Below are positions 34,415 to 43,894 of a DNA stretch of 64,000 nt, piece by piece. Both the position numbers and the translations under genes were made by a program. Origin of the DNA: an uncultured Aquimarina sp. (lineage in GTDB: Bacteria; Bacteroidota; Bacteroidia; Flavobacteriales; Flavobacteriaceae); the NCBI GenBank assembly GCA_947496705.1, contig CANMDW010000017.1:48623-112622 (forward strand), read 5' to 3'. The notes under the pieces are model-generated. The model searched no databases, was not told the origin of the DNA, and saw only the letters and a program-made list of their open reading frames with translations. Position 1 is the first letter of the stretch. The number at the start of each line of letters is the position of its first letter.

Positions 34415-35772
34415 GAAAATACCTTTGGTTCATTTGTTTTAGTTGGCTATTTACCAACACATTATTAGCCCAACAATCACCGCCAAGCGATTCTATTTAC
34501 TCATTTACACTAGATGAGGCTATTGAATTTGCGCTAGAAAACAGTTATCAATCTATCAATGCCAGGGGTGATGTTGCAAAAGCGTTGAAGAGAAAATGGG
34601 AAGCCACTGCAGATGGTCTTCCGCAACTGGATGGTGTTATTGATTACCAAAATCAATTAAAACAACCTGTAACTATAGTGCCTGGTGAGGTTGCGGGTGG
34701 TGAACCCGGAACCTTTGTTCCTTTAATTTTTGGGGTAAAACAACAGCTATCTGCAACAGCCACATTATCGCAACTCATTTTTGACGGGTCTTATCTGGTA
34801 GGGATTGAAGCGGCAAAGAGTTTCCTGCAATACAGCAATGATATAGAAGAAAAAACACAACTCGAAGTACGTAAAGGAGTAATCAATTCGTATGGCAGCG
34901 TACTGGTTTCTCAGGAAAATGTAAAAATTCTTCAAAATAACAAAGAAACCCTCGAAAAGAACTACCTGGAGACAAAAATAATCTTTGAAAATGGATTGGC
35001 CGAAGAGGAAAGTGTAGAACAATTGCAAATCACACTTCTCCAGATTACCAATCAGCTTAATAATGCAGAACGTTTAGAAAAGATTGCGTTGCAGATGTTT
35101 AACCTGGCCCTCGGGATAGAAGTTGATTCAAAAACTGTGTTAACCGATGATCTGGATGACCTGACTATGAAAAATATGGATGCGTCTGCAGCTATTCAAC
35201 CTTTTAACATAGATAATAATGTAGATTATAGATTGGCTTATCTTCTTACCGAGCAGAGAAGATTAGAACTTAAACTCGAAAAAAGCCGCGCATTGCCATC
35301 TCTGTCGGCCTTTGTTAATTATGGTACTGCAGCATTCGACAATGACTTTGTTTTTTTTGAAAACGAAACCCCCTGGTTTCAATCTTCAATTTTTGGGGCT
35401 ACCCTTAAAATTCCTGTCTTTAGTTCTTTTAAACGTAGTTCTAAAACACAACAAGCCAAAATCGCTTTTGAGCAAGCCAATACCGATTATATTAGAGCGC
35501 AGCAGGAAATTCAGCTTCAATATAATTCTACACTTAGTGATTATAAGCTTTCAATAGAAAATCTGGACACATCCAAGCAAAACTTAACACTTGCAGAACG
35601 AATTGAGAGAAAAAACCAAATCAAATATGCTGAAGGTCTTGCTTCCAGTTTTGATCTAAGACAGGCTCAACTGCAGCTCTATAATTCTCAACAAGAAGTA
35701 TTACAAGCCATGCTGGATATCATCAATAAAAAAGCCGAACTAGAAACCATTTTAAACACACCAAATAATTAG
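34411..35772 (+). CDS. TolC-family outer-membrane channel
   Basis: Outer-membrane exit duct of the RND pump. The 453-aa protein has a signal peptide ending LLAQ, then the TolC repeat pattern: FTLDEAIEFALENSYQ at the start and long alpha-hairpins (EEKTQLEVRKGVINSYGSVL; later KLSIENLDTSKQNLTLAERI). It overlaps the TetR stop by four bases and is followed 8 bp later by the adaptor gene. Confidence 0.94.
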   Translation: MRKYLWFICFSWLFTNTLLAQQSPPSDSIYSFTLDEAIEFALENSYQSINARGDVAKALKRKWEATADGLPQLDGVIDYQNQLKQPVTIVPGEVAGGEPGTFVPLIFGVKQQLSATATLSQLIFDGSYLVGIEAAKSFLQYSNDIEEKTQLEVRKGVINSYGSVLVSQENVKILQNNKETLEKNYLETKIIFENGLAEEESVEQLQITLLQITNQLNNAERLEKIALQMFNLALGIEVDSKTVLTDDLDDLTMKNMDASAAIQPFNIDNNVDYRLAYLLTEQRRLELKLEKSRALPSLSAFVNYGTAAFDNDFVFFENETPWFQSSIFGATLKIPVFSSFKRSSKTQQAKIAFEQANTDYIRAQQEIQLQYNSTLSDYKLSIENLDTSKQNLTLAERIERKNQIKYAEGLASSFDLRQAQLQLYNSQQEVLQAMLDIINKKAELETILNTPNN

Positions 35773-35780
35773 ACCATACC

Positions 35781-36944
35781 ATGAAAAAGATATTTATCTT
35801 ATTACCCATATCACTTCTAATCATTTCCTGTGGAGAAAATAACAGGAAGTCTGTAGATAAAATTATAGAAAATGGCAACCTTGAGGCATTACGCACCAAA
35901 AGAACCGAAATAGTAGCAGAACAGCTAGCTATTGCCAATCAGTTAAAGCAACTGGATGAAGCGATTGCTTCTTTAGATACCATAAAAAAACTTCCTTTGG
36001 TAACAACAATTACTGTAAAAGACACTCTTTTTAACCATTATCTAGAGTTGCAAGGTAATGTAGAAACTAAGCAGAATATTGTTTTATATCCAGAGGTTGG
36101 AGGAGTGCTTACCCGTGTCTATGTTAAAAAAGGGCAAAAAGTAAGCAAGGGACAATTACTTGCCCGAATTGATGATGGTGGATTAAGTCAACAACTTTCT
36201 CAGGTTCAGGTACAAGCACAATTGGCCAAAACTACTTTTGATCGTCAAAAAAGACTTTGGGATCAGAAAATAGGTTCAGAGATTCAATACCTTGAAGCCA
36301 AAACAAATTTTGAAGCACAAAAAAATGTCGTAAAACAAATTAAACGCCAGTTAGCCAAAACAACGGTTAATGCTCCTTTTTCGGGAATTATTGATGATGT
36401 AATTACCGACCAGGGAAGTATAGTGTCTGGATCAGAACCGCTCATTAGAATTGTAAACCTGGATAATATGTATATCGAGACCGAAGTGCCCGAACGCTAC
36501 ATTCCTTATATCACCAAAGGTAAAAATGTAGAAGTCTTTTTTCCGGTACTTGGAAAAACGATCAATACAAAAATCAGACAGGTAGGAAACTACATAAATC
36601 CAAACAACCGATCTTTTACCGTAGAAGTCGAAGTACCATCAAACGGAGGCACTGTAAAACCTAATCTCACCGCAAAAGTAAAGATTAATGATTATACCAA
36701 TGAGAGCGCTATCCTGATCCCACAAAGTATTATTTCAGAAAATGCAGAAGGAGATCAATATACTTATGTAACTTCTGGTAAGGATACTCAAAACATTGCT
36801 CAGGCAAAAAGAGTCATCATAAAAACCGGAAAAACACAAGGGGATCTTATAGAGATTCTTGACGGAATTAAAAGCGGAGATGAGCTTATTAGCGAAGGAG
36901 CCAGAAGCGTACGTGATGGTCAAAAAGTAGAAATCATAAATTAG
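35781..36944 (+). CDS. RND efflux periplasmic adaptor (MFP), lipoprotein
   Basis: Links the RND pump to the TolC channel. The 387-aa protein has a lipoprotein signal (SLLIISCGEN), a short coiled coil, the barrel-sandwich half GGVLTRVYVKKGQKVSKGQLLARID (about 110-134, split by a helical hairpin), NAPFSGIIDDVITDQGSIVS and the membrane-proximal domain. It lies between TolC and the permease with gaps of 8 and 6 bp. Confidence 0.94.
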   Translation: MKKIFILLPISLLIISCGENNRKSVDKIIENGNLEALRTKRTEIVAEQLAIANQLKQLDEAIASLDTIKKLPLVTTITVKDTLFNHYLELQGNVETKQNIVLYPEVGGVLTRVYVKKGQKVSKGQLLARIDDGGLSQQLSQVQVQAQLAKTTFDRQKRLWDQKIGSEIQYLEAKTNFEAQKNVVKQIKRQLAKTTVNAPFSGIIDDVITDQGSIVSGSEPLIRIVNLDNMYIETEVPERYIPYITKGKNVEVFFPVLGKTINTKIRQVGNYINPNNRSFTVEVEVPSNGGTVKPNLTAKVKINDYTNESAILIPQSIISENAEGDQYTYVTSGKDTQNIAQAKRVIIKTGKTQGDLIEILDGIKSGDELISEGARSVRDGQKVEIIN

Positions 36945-36950
36945 AGTCTT

Positions 36951-39900
36951 ATGCAAATCAATAAAAAAAAGGTAGATAAAGAATTTAAGTTATCCTCCTG
37001 GGCGATAGACAATCCAACTACTGTGTATGTTATGATTGGTATCTTTCTGGTTTTAGGGCTTTCTGCATATTTCTCAATGCCCAGAGAAAATTTCCCAGAG
37101 ATTAATGAAACCAAAATCTACATCAGTGTCCCTTATCCCGGAAATACTGCCGAAGATATCGAGCGATTAATAGTGGATCCCCTAGAGGACAAACTAAAAA
37201 ACGTGAGCAATGTAGTAGAAATCACATCAACCTCGCAGGAAGATTATGCTATTATCACGATAGAATTTGAAGAAGAGCTTACGGTAGCAGAAGCCAAACA
37301 AAAGGTAAAAGATGAGGTAGACTCTGAAAAAGCAAATGAGGACTGGCCTACTTTTAATGATGCCAAAGTAGAACCCGATGTTTTTGACCTAAGTATTTCT
37401 GAGGAAACACCGATAATGAATATCAATATCTCTGGCGACTATCCTGTTGATAAACTCAAAGAATTTGCAGAATATCTCGAAGATGAAATAGAAGATCTTC
37501 CCGAAATAAAAAAAGCAGAGATTCGCGGGGCACAAGAGAAAGAAGTAGAAGTAGCTGTAGACATCTATAAAATGATGGCTGCCAAAGTAAGTTTTGATGA
37601 TATTATCAACGCTATAAAAAACGGAAACGTCACCATGTCTGCCGGAAATATGATCACTAGCGGACAACGAAGGACTATACGAATCCTGGGAGAAGTCGAT
37701 CGCCCGTCACAACTCGATGATTTTGTAGTAAAATCTCAAGACGGCGCCGTATATTTAAGAGATATCGCAAAGGTAACCTTCAAAGAAGAGGATCACACTA
37801 CCTATGCCAGAGAATTTGGCCATAATGTGGTGATGCTGGATATCATGAAACGCTCTGGAAAAAATATGATCGAAGCTGTTGAAAAGATAAATATTATTCT
37901 GGATGACGCCAAAGAAAATGTATTTCCACAAGACCTTAATGTTACCGTAGCAAACGACCAATCAGAAAAGACAAACAACCAGGTAAGTGATCTGGTCAAT
38001 AATATCATTTTTGGGATTATCCTTGTGGTTGGGGTATTGCAATTCTTTTTAGGATTCAGAAATGCACTCTTTGTAGGATTTGCGATCCCGATGTCTATGT
38101 TCATGTCCTTTATGATATTATCTGCATTGGGCTATACTATGAACACCATGATCCTGTTTGCTTTGATTATGGGATTAGGAATGCTGGTAGATAATGGTAT
38201 TGTGGTGGTCGAAAATGTGTATCGCCTTATGGAAGAAGAAGGGATGTCCCGTATTGAAGCTGCAAAAAAAGGGATTGGTGAGATTGCCTATCCTATTATC
38301 ATTTCTACTGCTACCACTGTAGCTGCCTTCATTCCTCTTGGTATGTGGCCAGGGGTTATGGGAGAATTTATGATTTACTTCCCGATCACCCTTTCGGTAG
38401 TATTGGGGTCTTCCCTTTTTGTAGCCATCTTCATTAACTCTATGCTGGTTTCCCAGTTTATGGAAATCGGTGAAAAAAAACTAACCCGAAAACAATTGAT
38501 ACGTCTCAGTATCATTCTGGGTGGCTTAGGAACCTTTATTTTGATATTTGGCGGACAGGTTCGTGGTTTAGGAAGCCTTATGATTGTAACCGCAGCTTTG
38601 TTCTGGATCTATAGATATGCATTAAAAGACGCTGCAAATTATTTTCAAAGAAGAATTCTGGCATGGCTCGAAAACCAATACCAACGTTTTTTGACCTACG
38701 CCTTAAAAGGTTGGCGACCCCTTATATTTGTAGTTGGAACTTTTCTACTATTATTTGTCGTTTTCGGAATGTTTGGTGCTTCAATTGGTAGCCAGCGAAC
38801 CAAAGTAGAATTCTTTCCCGATAACAAACCCAACCAGATCATTGTATATATCGAATACCCCCAGGGGACCGATATTGATAAAACCAATAAGATCACCGCA
38901 GACATCGAACAGCGGGTCTATGCTGTGGTAAATGACTCAGAGTATATTGAAAGTGGAAATGATTATAATTTCCTGGTAGAATCTGCAGTCTCGCAAGTAG
39001 GAGAAGGTGCCGGTAATCCACAAACCGATGGAGGAAGCAATGCCGAAATGCCTCATCGTGCCAAAATCACAGCTACGATGCGGGAGTTTAAATTTAGAAA
39101 AGGAAAAGACTCTGAAGTATTGCGTAGCAAAGTGCAAAAAGCATTAAAAGGTATTTATCCCGGTGTCGCTATATCTGTCGAAAAAGACGCGGTAGGTCCT
39201 CCAGCAGGATATCCTATCAATATTGAAATCGAAGGACCGGATTATGATGAGTTGATCAATATTGCAGAGCAAATGCGAAACTTTATCAATGAGAAAAATA
39301 TTCCTGGTATAGAAGAACTAAAAATCGACGTGAATAAAGGAAAACCTGCAATGCAAGTAGTGGTCGATCGTGAAAAAGCAGGAGAGCTTAATGTTGCTGC
39401 TGGGCAGGTAGGTAATCAATTGCGTCGTTCTATTTTTGGTGAAAAGGCTGGGGTCTATAAAAAAGATGGAGAAGATTATGATATCTATGTTCGTTTTAAT
39501 GAAGCGAATCGGTATAACACCAGTGCGCTTTTTAATCAGAACATTACCTTCAGAGATCAAGCCAGCGGACAGCTAAAAGAGGTGCCTGTTTCTGCAGTAG
39601 CGTCACAAAAAAACACCTCCTCCTTTAGTGCGATCAAACACAAAGATACCAAGAGAGTTGTTACGGTATATTCTGGGCTTCAACCCGGGTTTACAGATGC
39701 CGGGGCGATCGTATCGCAGATTCAGACCGAAATGGCGAGTTTTCCCAAATTACCCAGAGGAATTAAAATTGATTATACCGGGCAGATCGAAGAGCAAAAC
39801 AAGCAGATGGCCTTTTTGATGAGTGCTTTTTTCTCCGGGCTTGGACTCATTATGCTCATTCTTGTTTTTCAATTTAGTTCTATCTCAAAACCTACCATCA

Positions 39901-40451
39901 TTATGATTGCTATTTTCTTGAGTTTTATAGGTGTTTTTGGGGGAATATTAGTGACCGGGGCACCTTTTGTGATTATGATGACCATGATGGGTATCATTTC
40001 GCTGGCGGGAATCGTGGTAAATAATGGAGTAGTATTACTGGATTATACACAGCTGCTAATAGATCGCAAAAAAGTCGAACTTAACGTCCCCGAAAAAGAG
40101 TTATTGCCCAATGAAGAAGTGATGAAAATCATTATCAAAGGTGGTAGAGCACGTTTAAGACCAGTATTATTAACTGCGATTACTACGGTATTGGGATTAA
40201 TACCATTGGCAATTGGATTTAACCTGGATTTCTTCTCGTTATTCAGTACTGGGAATCCTAAAATATATCTAGGTGGAGATAATGTGATTTTCTGGGGGCC
40301 TTTGGCCTGGACAGTAATTTATGGATTAATCATTGCCACCTTCCTAACCCTGATTATTGTACCTTGTTTGTTCTTTATAGTAAACCGGGTAAAGGTGAGA
40401 TTTAATAAAAAGAAAGTAGTCGAAGTTCCTGTAGCTACTACAACAGCATAG
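36951..40451 (+). CDS. RND-family efflux permease
   Basis: Inner-membrane proton-driven pump, 1166 aa, of the AcrB/CusA-like HAE group. Visible are the first membrane segment (PTTVYVMIGIFLVLGLSAYF), porter domains, GLGMLVDNGIVVVENVYRLM in TM4 with the proton-relay Asp, and the second half with GIISLAGIVVNNGVVLLDYT. An extra pair of hydrophobic stretches (about 525-560) sits mid-protein, a form frequent in Bacteroidota. The substrate is unknown. It ends the operon with a strong terminator. Confidence 0.94.
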   Translation: MQINKKKVDKEFKLSSWAIDNPTTVYVMIGIFLVLGLSAYFSMPRENFPEINETKIYISVPYPGNTAEDIERLIVDPLEDKLKNVSNVVEITSTSQEDYAIITIEFEEELTVAEAKQKVKDEVDSEKANEDWPTFNDAKVEPDVFDLSISEETPIMNINISGDYPVDKLKEFAEYLEDEIEDLPEIKKAEIRGAQEKEVEVAVDIYKMMAAKVSFDDIINAIKNGNVTMSAGNMITSGQRRTIRILGEVDRPSQLDDFVVKSQDGAVYLRDIAKVTFKEEDHTTYAREFGHNVVMLDIMKRSGKNMIEAVEKINIILDDAKENVFPQDLNVTVANDQSEKTNNQVSDLVNNIIFGIILVVGVLQFFLGFRNALFVGFAIPMSMFMSFMILSALGYTMNTMILFALIMGLGMLVDNGIVVVENVYRLMEEEGMSRIEAAKKGIGEIAYPIIISTATTVAAFIPLGMWPGVMGEFMIYFPITLSVVLGSSLFVAIFINSMLVSQFMEIGEKKLTRKQLIRLSIILGGLGTFILIFGGQVRGLGSLMIVTAALFWIYRYALKDAANYFQRRILAWLENQYQRFLTYALKGWRPLIFVVGTFLLLFVVFGMFGASIGSQRTKVEFFPDNKPNQIIVYIEYPQGTDIDKTNKITADIEQRVYAVVNDSEYIESGNDYNFLVESAVSQVGEGAGNPQTDGGSNAEMPHRAKITATMREFKFRKGKDSEVLRSKVQKALKGIYPGVAISVEKDAVGPPAGYPINIEIEGPDYDELINIAEQMRNFINEKNIPGIEELKIDVNKGKPAMQVVVDREKAGELNVAAGQVGNQLRRSIFGEKAGVYKKDGEDYDIYVRFNEANRYNTSALFNQNITFRDQASGQLKEVPVSAVASQKNTSSFSAIKHKDTKRVVTVYSGLQPGFTDAGAIVSQIQTEMASFPKLPRGIKIDYTGQIEEQNKQMAFLMSAFFSGLGLIMLILVFQFSSISKPTIIMIAIFLSFIGVFGGILVTGAPFVIMMTMMGIISLAGIVVNNGVVLLDYTQLLIDRKKVELNVPEKELLPNEEVMKIIIKGGRARLRPVLLTAITTVLGLIPLAIGFNLDFFSLFSTGNPKIYLGGDNVIFWGPLAWTVIYGLIIATFLTLIIVPCLFFIVNRVKVRFNKKKVVEVPVATTTA

Positions 40452-40473
40452 AGATATCTTTAATAATTGAGTG

Positions 40474-40505
40474 AAAAACGCCTCTGATATCTCAGAGGCG
40501 TTTTT
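40474..40505. terminator. Bidirectional terminator after the RND operon
   Basis: A 14-bp perfect stem, AAAAACGCCTCTGA (40474-40487) with its complement (40492-40505), and a 4-base loop. A- and T-runs at both ends allow use from both strands: the RND operon on plus and the Cys-rich peptide gene on minus. Confidence 0.9.
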
Positions 40506-40590
40506 GTTTGAGTTACTTATCATCAAATATATAGTTGACTTCACAAACAACTTCTTTTGATTTTACTTACATAATTACAATAGAGATTAT

Positions 40591-40794
40591 CTAAGCAAAA
40601 CAGTAGCACAACAACCCTGGACCCAATGTGCCACCTCCAAGAGGGCCAGTACCACATTGCCACGGCTCATTACCACAACAAGCGGGGTCTCCAAAAGAAG
40701 GGCAATCATCGCTTCCTGTGCCTCCTGAGATTAATTTTTGTTGGTTTTTGTCCAGTTTTCGGACATTTTTTAAGTTTACAATGTTTTTTAACAT
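40591..40794 (-). CDS. Double-glycine-leader Cys-rich peptide (67 aa)
   Basis: Bacteriocin-type precursor. The leader MLKNIVNLKNVRKLDKNQQK ends in LISGG (residues 21-25), typical of C39-processed peptides in Flavobacteriia. The 42-residue remainder is Gly/Pro/Cys-rich, with six Cys (one in SDDC, two in ACC, one in WQC, two in LCYC), so up to three disulfides or modified rings. No processing gene is adjacent; the C39 transporter at 7.9 kb in this window could serve it. A related RiPP or disulfide-rich signal peptide is equally possible. Confidence 0.72.
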   Translation of the reverse strand: MLKNIVNLKNVRKLDKNQQKLISGGTGSDDCPSFGDPACCGNEPWQCGTGPLGGGTLGPGLLCYCFA

Positions 40795-41452
40795 GGTTTA
40801 AGAGTTTTAAATTAATAATACGTAAGATAAAAAATCTATTTAACAATCGATTTCATTAATCGTTAATATAATTGTTAAAAGCTACTTTAAAAGTACCTTT
40901 TTTGACTTGTCTCAAAAAATGAGACTGGTATCTAGTATACTTGTATTTGTAATGTTAAAAAATAGATGACATTGAACTCATCTTGAGCAATGCTTTTGCC
41001 TGCAAAATTCACATTCCTGCCTGGCTAGTCAGACACAGAGTAGAATTGAAGCAAAAAAGTTTACATCACTTCTATAAAAAAGTTCTGGATCTTCAACTTT
41101 ATAAACATCCAGAACCTTTTTTGATATACTTTATTTACTTTGGCCTGTTGGGAATGTATCAAGATAAGATCATACAGCTTACTTTTTGGTAGGTAAGAAA
41201 TTTTTATAGTCATAACTATAGTATGAACTCATTTTCAACTTTTCGCCTTCAGGCAAAAAGTTTAAATAAATACAAATCACCCATAATGATTAATCGCATG
41301 AACTTTGACCATAGACATACTATGAACAACAGTAATAAAAACGAAGAATAAGAATTGAGGTGATCGTCTTATTATCATATTTGGTGGTCAAAAAAAATTA
41401 TGTGCAAATTGTTAAAATTACATTAAATTCACAGTCTCAAATTGTAAGTGCA
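40795..41452. other. Long intergenic region before the giant-protein array
   Basis: About 660 bp. It contains the GTCTCA-AAAAA-TGAGAC hairpin (40909-40925), a 9-bp stem with flanking A- and T-runs (GTTCTGGAT 41082-41090, ATCCAGAAC 41107-41115) that looks like a bidirectional terminator, and an imperfect stem at 41238-41262. The short frame at 40983-41192 overlaps this terminator-like structure and is not supported as a gene. The promoter of the array should lie in its last 200 bp, but no clear consensus was found. Confidence 0.45.
41076..41122. terminator. Terminator-like stem-loop upstream of the array
   Basis: AAAAAA then GTTCTGGAT (41082-41090), 16-base loop, ATCCAGAAC (41107-41115) and CTTTTTT. 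The A-run before and T-run after suggest use in both directions. It would insulate the array from upstream transcription. Confidence 0.5.
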
Positions 41453-43879
41453 TTGAAACTAAAATTACTTATGTTTTTTCTCGGCTTTAGTTTACTTGCT
41501 TCAGGTCAGAACCTGGAGCAAATCGGCAAAGTTCCTTTACTACGGTTTAACGGGGGCATCTCTGCCAATGGCGTTTTTTATGACGGCACCGCAAATCGGG
41601 AGCCTTTTACCTATTTTGTAAATGGTAATCTTAATTTTAACGTTAGCGGAGTTTATAATATTCCGCTATCATTTTCATACACCAATCAGGATTTTGGGTA
41701 TAGTACTCCTTTCAAAATAAATAGACTAAGCATTCACCCCTCGTATAAGTGGGTAGCTACCCATATTGGAGATGTGGCCATGACCTTCTCTCCTTATACC
41801 CTAAGCGGACATCAATTTACCGGTGGTGGAGTAGATCTCACCCCTCCCGGACCATTTAAGATCAGTGCTTTATATGGGCGATTTCTGAAAGCCACAGAAT
41901 ACAATGAAGAAGTGCCCGAAGCCATACCATCCTACGAGAGATTTGGATATGGATTCAAGACTTCTTACGATTTTGAAAAAGTATCTCTTGGACTCATATT
42001 TTTCTCTGCCAAAGATGATGAAAACTCGATTCAGAATCCCATTCCCGCCGAACTAGAACTCACTCCAAAAGAAAATGCAGTGATAAGCGCCGAAACAAGT
42101 TTTATGTTATTCGAAAGGGCAAAAATTAACTTTGAGTATGCTGTTTCGGGGATAACCGAAGACACACAGACTTCAGAACCAAGAACAACTAATGGAATAC
42201 TGTCTTTTCTGCTTAATGAAAACCTGACCACAAATTATTATAACGCGCTAAGAGCGCAACTGGATTATCCGGCGGGTAATGGTTCTGTAGGGGTTGGATA
42301 TGAACGTGTAGATCCCGATTACAGGACTTTTGGCGCTTATTTTTTTAATAATGACCTCGAAAACATAACCGTAAATGCTTCACAAAGTATTTTTAACAAC
42401 AAAGTAAACCTAAGTGTTAATGCCGGACTTCAGCGCGATAACCTGGATGATACCAAAAGCTCAGAATTGCAACGTATTGTGAGTGCCATACAGGTAAATT
42501 ATATGCACTCTGAAAAGCTTTCTATCAATGCGGGGTATTCAAACTTTCAGTCTTATACCAATATCCGCGACCAGTTTGATTTTATAAATGAAGTGGGGCA
42601 ACTCGATAATGTAGACACCTTAAATTATCGCCAAATATCTCAAAATGCGAATCTGGGTGCTAATTATACTTTAAAAAAGACCGAAGACCAACAACAAGCT
42701 ATCAATCTAAATCTTACCTATCAAAGTTCTGACAATAAACAAGACGGAAGAACGGTAGAAAATGGACTGTCTCGATTTTACAATGTAGCTTCCGCCTATA
42801 CTCTGGGTTATCCCAAAAATTCTCTTAATTTTTCGTTGGCAGCCAATGTTTCTTATAACACTGTTGGTATCACAGAAAGTCTTACCCTGGGTCCGACCCT
42901 TGCAGTTACCAAATCTTTTTTCGACAAAAAATTGAGAGCTAATTTTTCAAGTTCCTATAACGCAGCATATAATGATGGTGAAAAACAAAATGACATCTAT
43001 AATTTCAGACTAGGTGGTAACTATGCTTTCTTAGAAGGTCATAACTTTAATCTCAACCTGCTTTCATTATTTAGAAATACAGATGCAAACAGTACCAATG
43101 ATTTTACCGCTACCTTTGGCTATACCTACACCTTTGACACCTTCAAGATCAAGTTCAAAAAACGAAACAGGGAGCTTCAGGATAAAGAATCAACAGCAAA
43201 ATCGGGTATACTGCAATTCAGGTACCGATCTACCACATACAGTGGTACCATACCTGAAGTGACAGAGCAACTTACCAATGTAAAAAACAGTTCAAGATTT
43301 CAAAACATCCCACAAGAAAAACAAGGAGATATCAATTTCTTATTTGAAATCGTAAAAAAACAAACAAAACCCGAAGCCTATAAAGAAAAAGCCCTGGAAT
43401 TTTTGAAAGCACTCTATAGTTATGAAGATTTCCTGAAAGCCTATGAGGTGATCCTATATGAGGTGATCAAAAGTATAAAAGAAGATATGCGCTTTATTGA
43501 TTTTAAACTCGAAAGAAGTTTTGTGAAAACCAAAGTAGCATTGGATGAAGTCAAAAAAGAAGCTCCTAATAACAAAGCTGAAATCGAAAAACTTGAAAAA
43601 GAGTTCGATGATCGACAAAAGAAATTGGTAGGTCATCGATGGATGAAGAAAAAATTTGATAAATACAATAGTATAGAAGCAGTTACAAAACCTGATGATT
43701 TGATTAAAGAGTTCAAGCAACTCGAAGCCAAAAATGCGTTCAGGTTATACGACCAGGAAGAAAATGTTAAAAAAATCAACGTATATTTAGAATACCAGAT
43801 CATTGATTTCTATTATCATAAGTCGCTTGAAGAAGTGAACCCAGATAAATTAGAACTTAGATATATCGATAAAATATAA
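41453..43879 (+). CDS. Predicted outer-membrane beta-barrel with helical C-terminal domain
   Basis: The first gene of the array. Starting at TTG 41453 gives a standard signal peptide (KLKLLMFFLGFSLLASGQ); ATG 41471 would remove its basic start, and GTG 41360 would add 31 residues. Residues about 20-570 show alternating strands with Asn, Gly and aromatics (SFSYTNQDFGYS, GFKTSYDFEKVSLGLIFFSA, SLNFSLAANVSYNTVG), as in large outer-membrane barrels. The last about 220 residues are Lys/Glu-rich helices. A barrel followed by a helical tail is unusual. It sits 15 bp before the giant TANFOR gene, so a transport or anchoring role for it is the natural guess. Confidence 0.75.
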   Translation: MKLKLLMFFLGFSLLASGQNLEQIGKVPLLRFNGGISANGVFYDGTANREPFTYFVNGNLNFNVSGVYNIPLSFSYTNQDFGYSTPFKINRLSIHPSYKWVATHIGDVAMTFSPYTLSGHQFTGGGVDLTPPGPFKISALYGRFLKATEYNEEVPEAIPSYERFGYGFKTSYDFEKVSLGLIFFSAKDDENSIQNPIPAELELTPKENAVISAETSFMLFERAKINFEYAVSGITEDTQTSEPRTTNGILSFLLNENLTTNYYNALRAQLDYPAGNGSVGVGYERVDPDYRTFGAYFFNNDLENITVNASQSIFNNKVNLSVNAGLQRDNLDDTKSSELQRIVSAIQVNYMHSEKLSINAGYSNFQSYTNIRDQFDFINEVGQLDNVDTLNYRQISQNANLGANYTLKKTEDQQQAINLNLTYQSSDNKQDGRTVENGLSRFYNVASAYTLGYPKNSLNFSLAANVSYNTVGITESLTLGPTLAVTKSFFDKKLRANFSSSYNAAYNDGEKQNDIYNFRLGGNYAFLEGHNFNLNLLSLFRNTDANSTNDFTATFGYTYTFDTFKIKFKKRNRELQDKESTAKSGILQFRYRSTTYSGTIPEVTEQLTNVKNSSRFQNIPQEKQGDINFLFEIVKKQTKPEAYKEKALEFLKALYSYEDFLKAYEVILYEVIKSIKEDMRFIDFKLERSFVKTKVALDEVKKEAPNNKAEIEKLEKEFDDRQKKLVGHRWMKKKFDKYNSIEAVTKPDDLIKEFKQLEAKNAFRLYDQEENVKKINVYLEYQIIDFYYHKSLEEVNPDKLELRYIDKI

Positions 43880-43894
43880 AACTTAACTAAGCTT

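Noticed and set aside
34411..35772. TolC as the dedicated outer-membrane channel of the peptide exporter
   Set aside because: It is overlapped by tetR and followed closely by MFP/RND genes 24 kb away; sharing is possible but dedication is not supported.
40983..41192. 69-aa frame before the giant-protein array
   Set aside because: It runs through a terminator-like stem-loop and shows no protein features.
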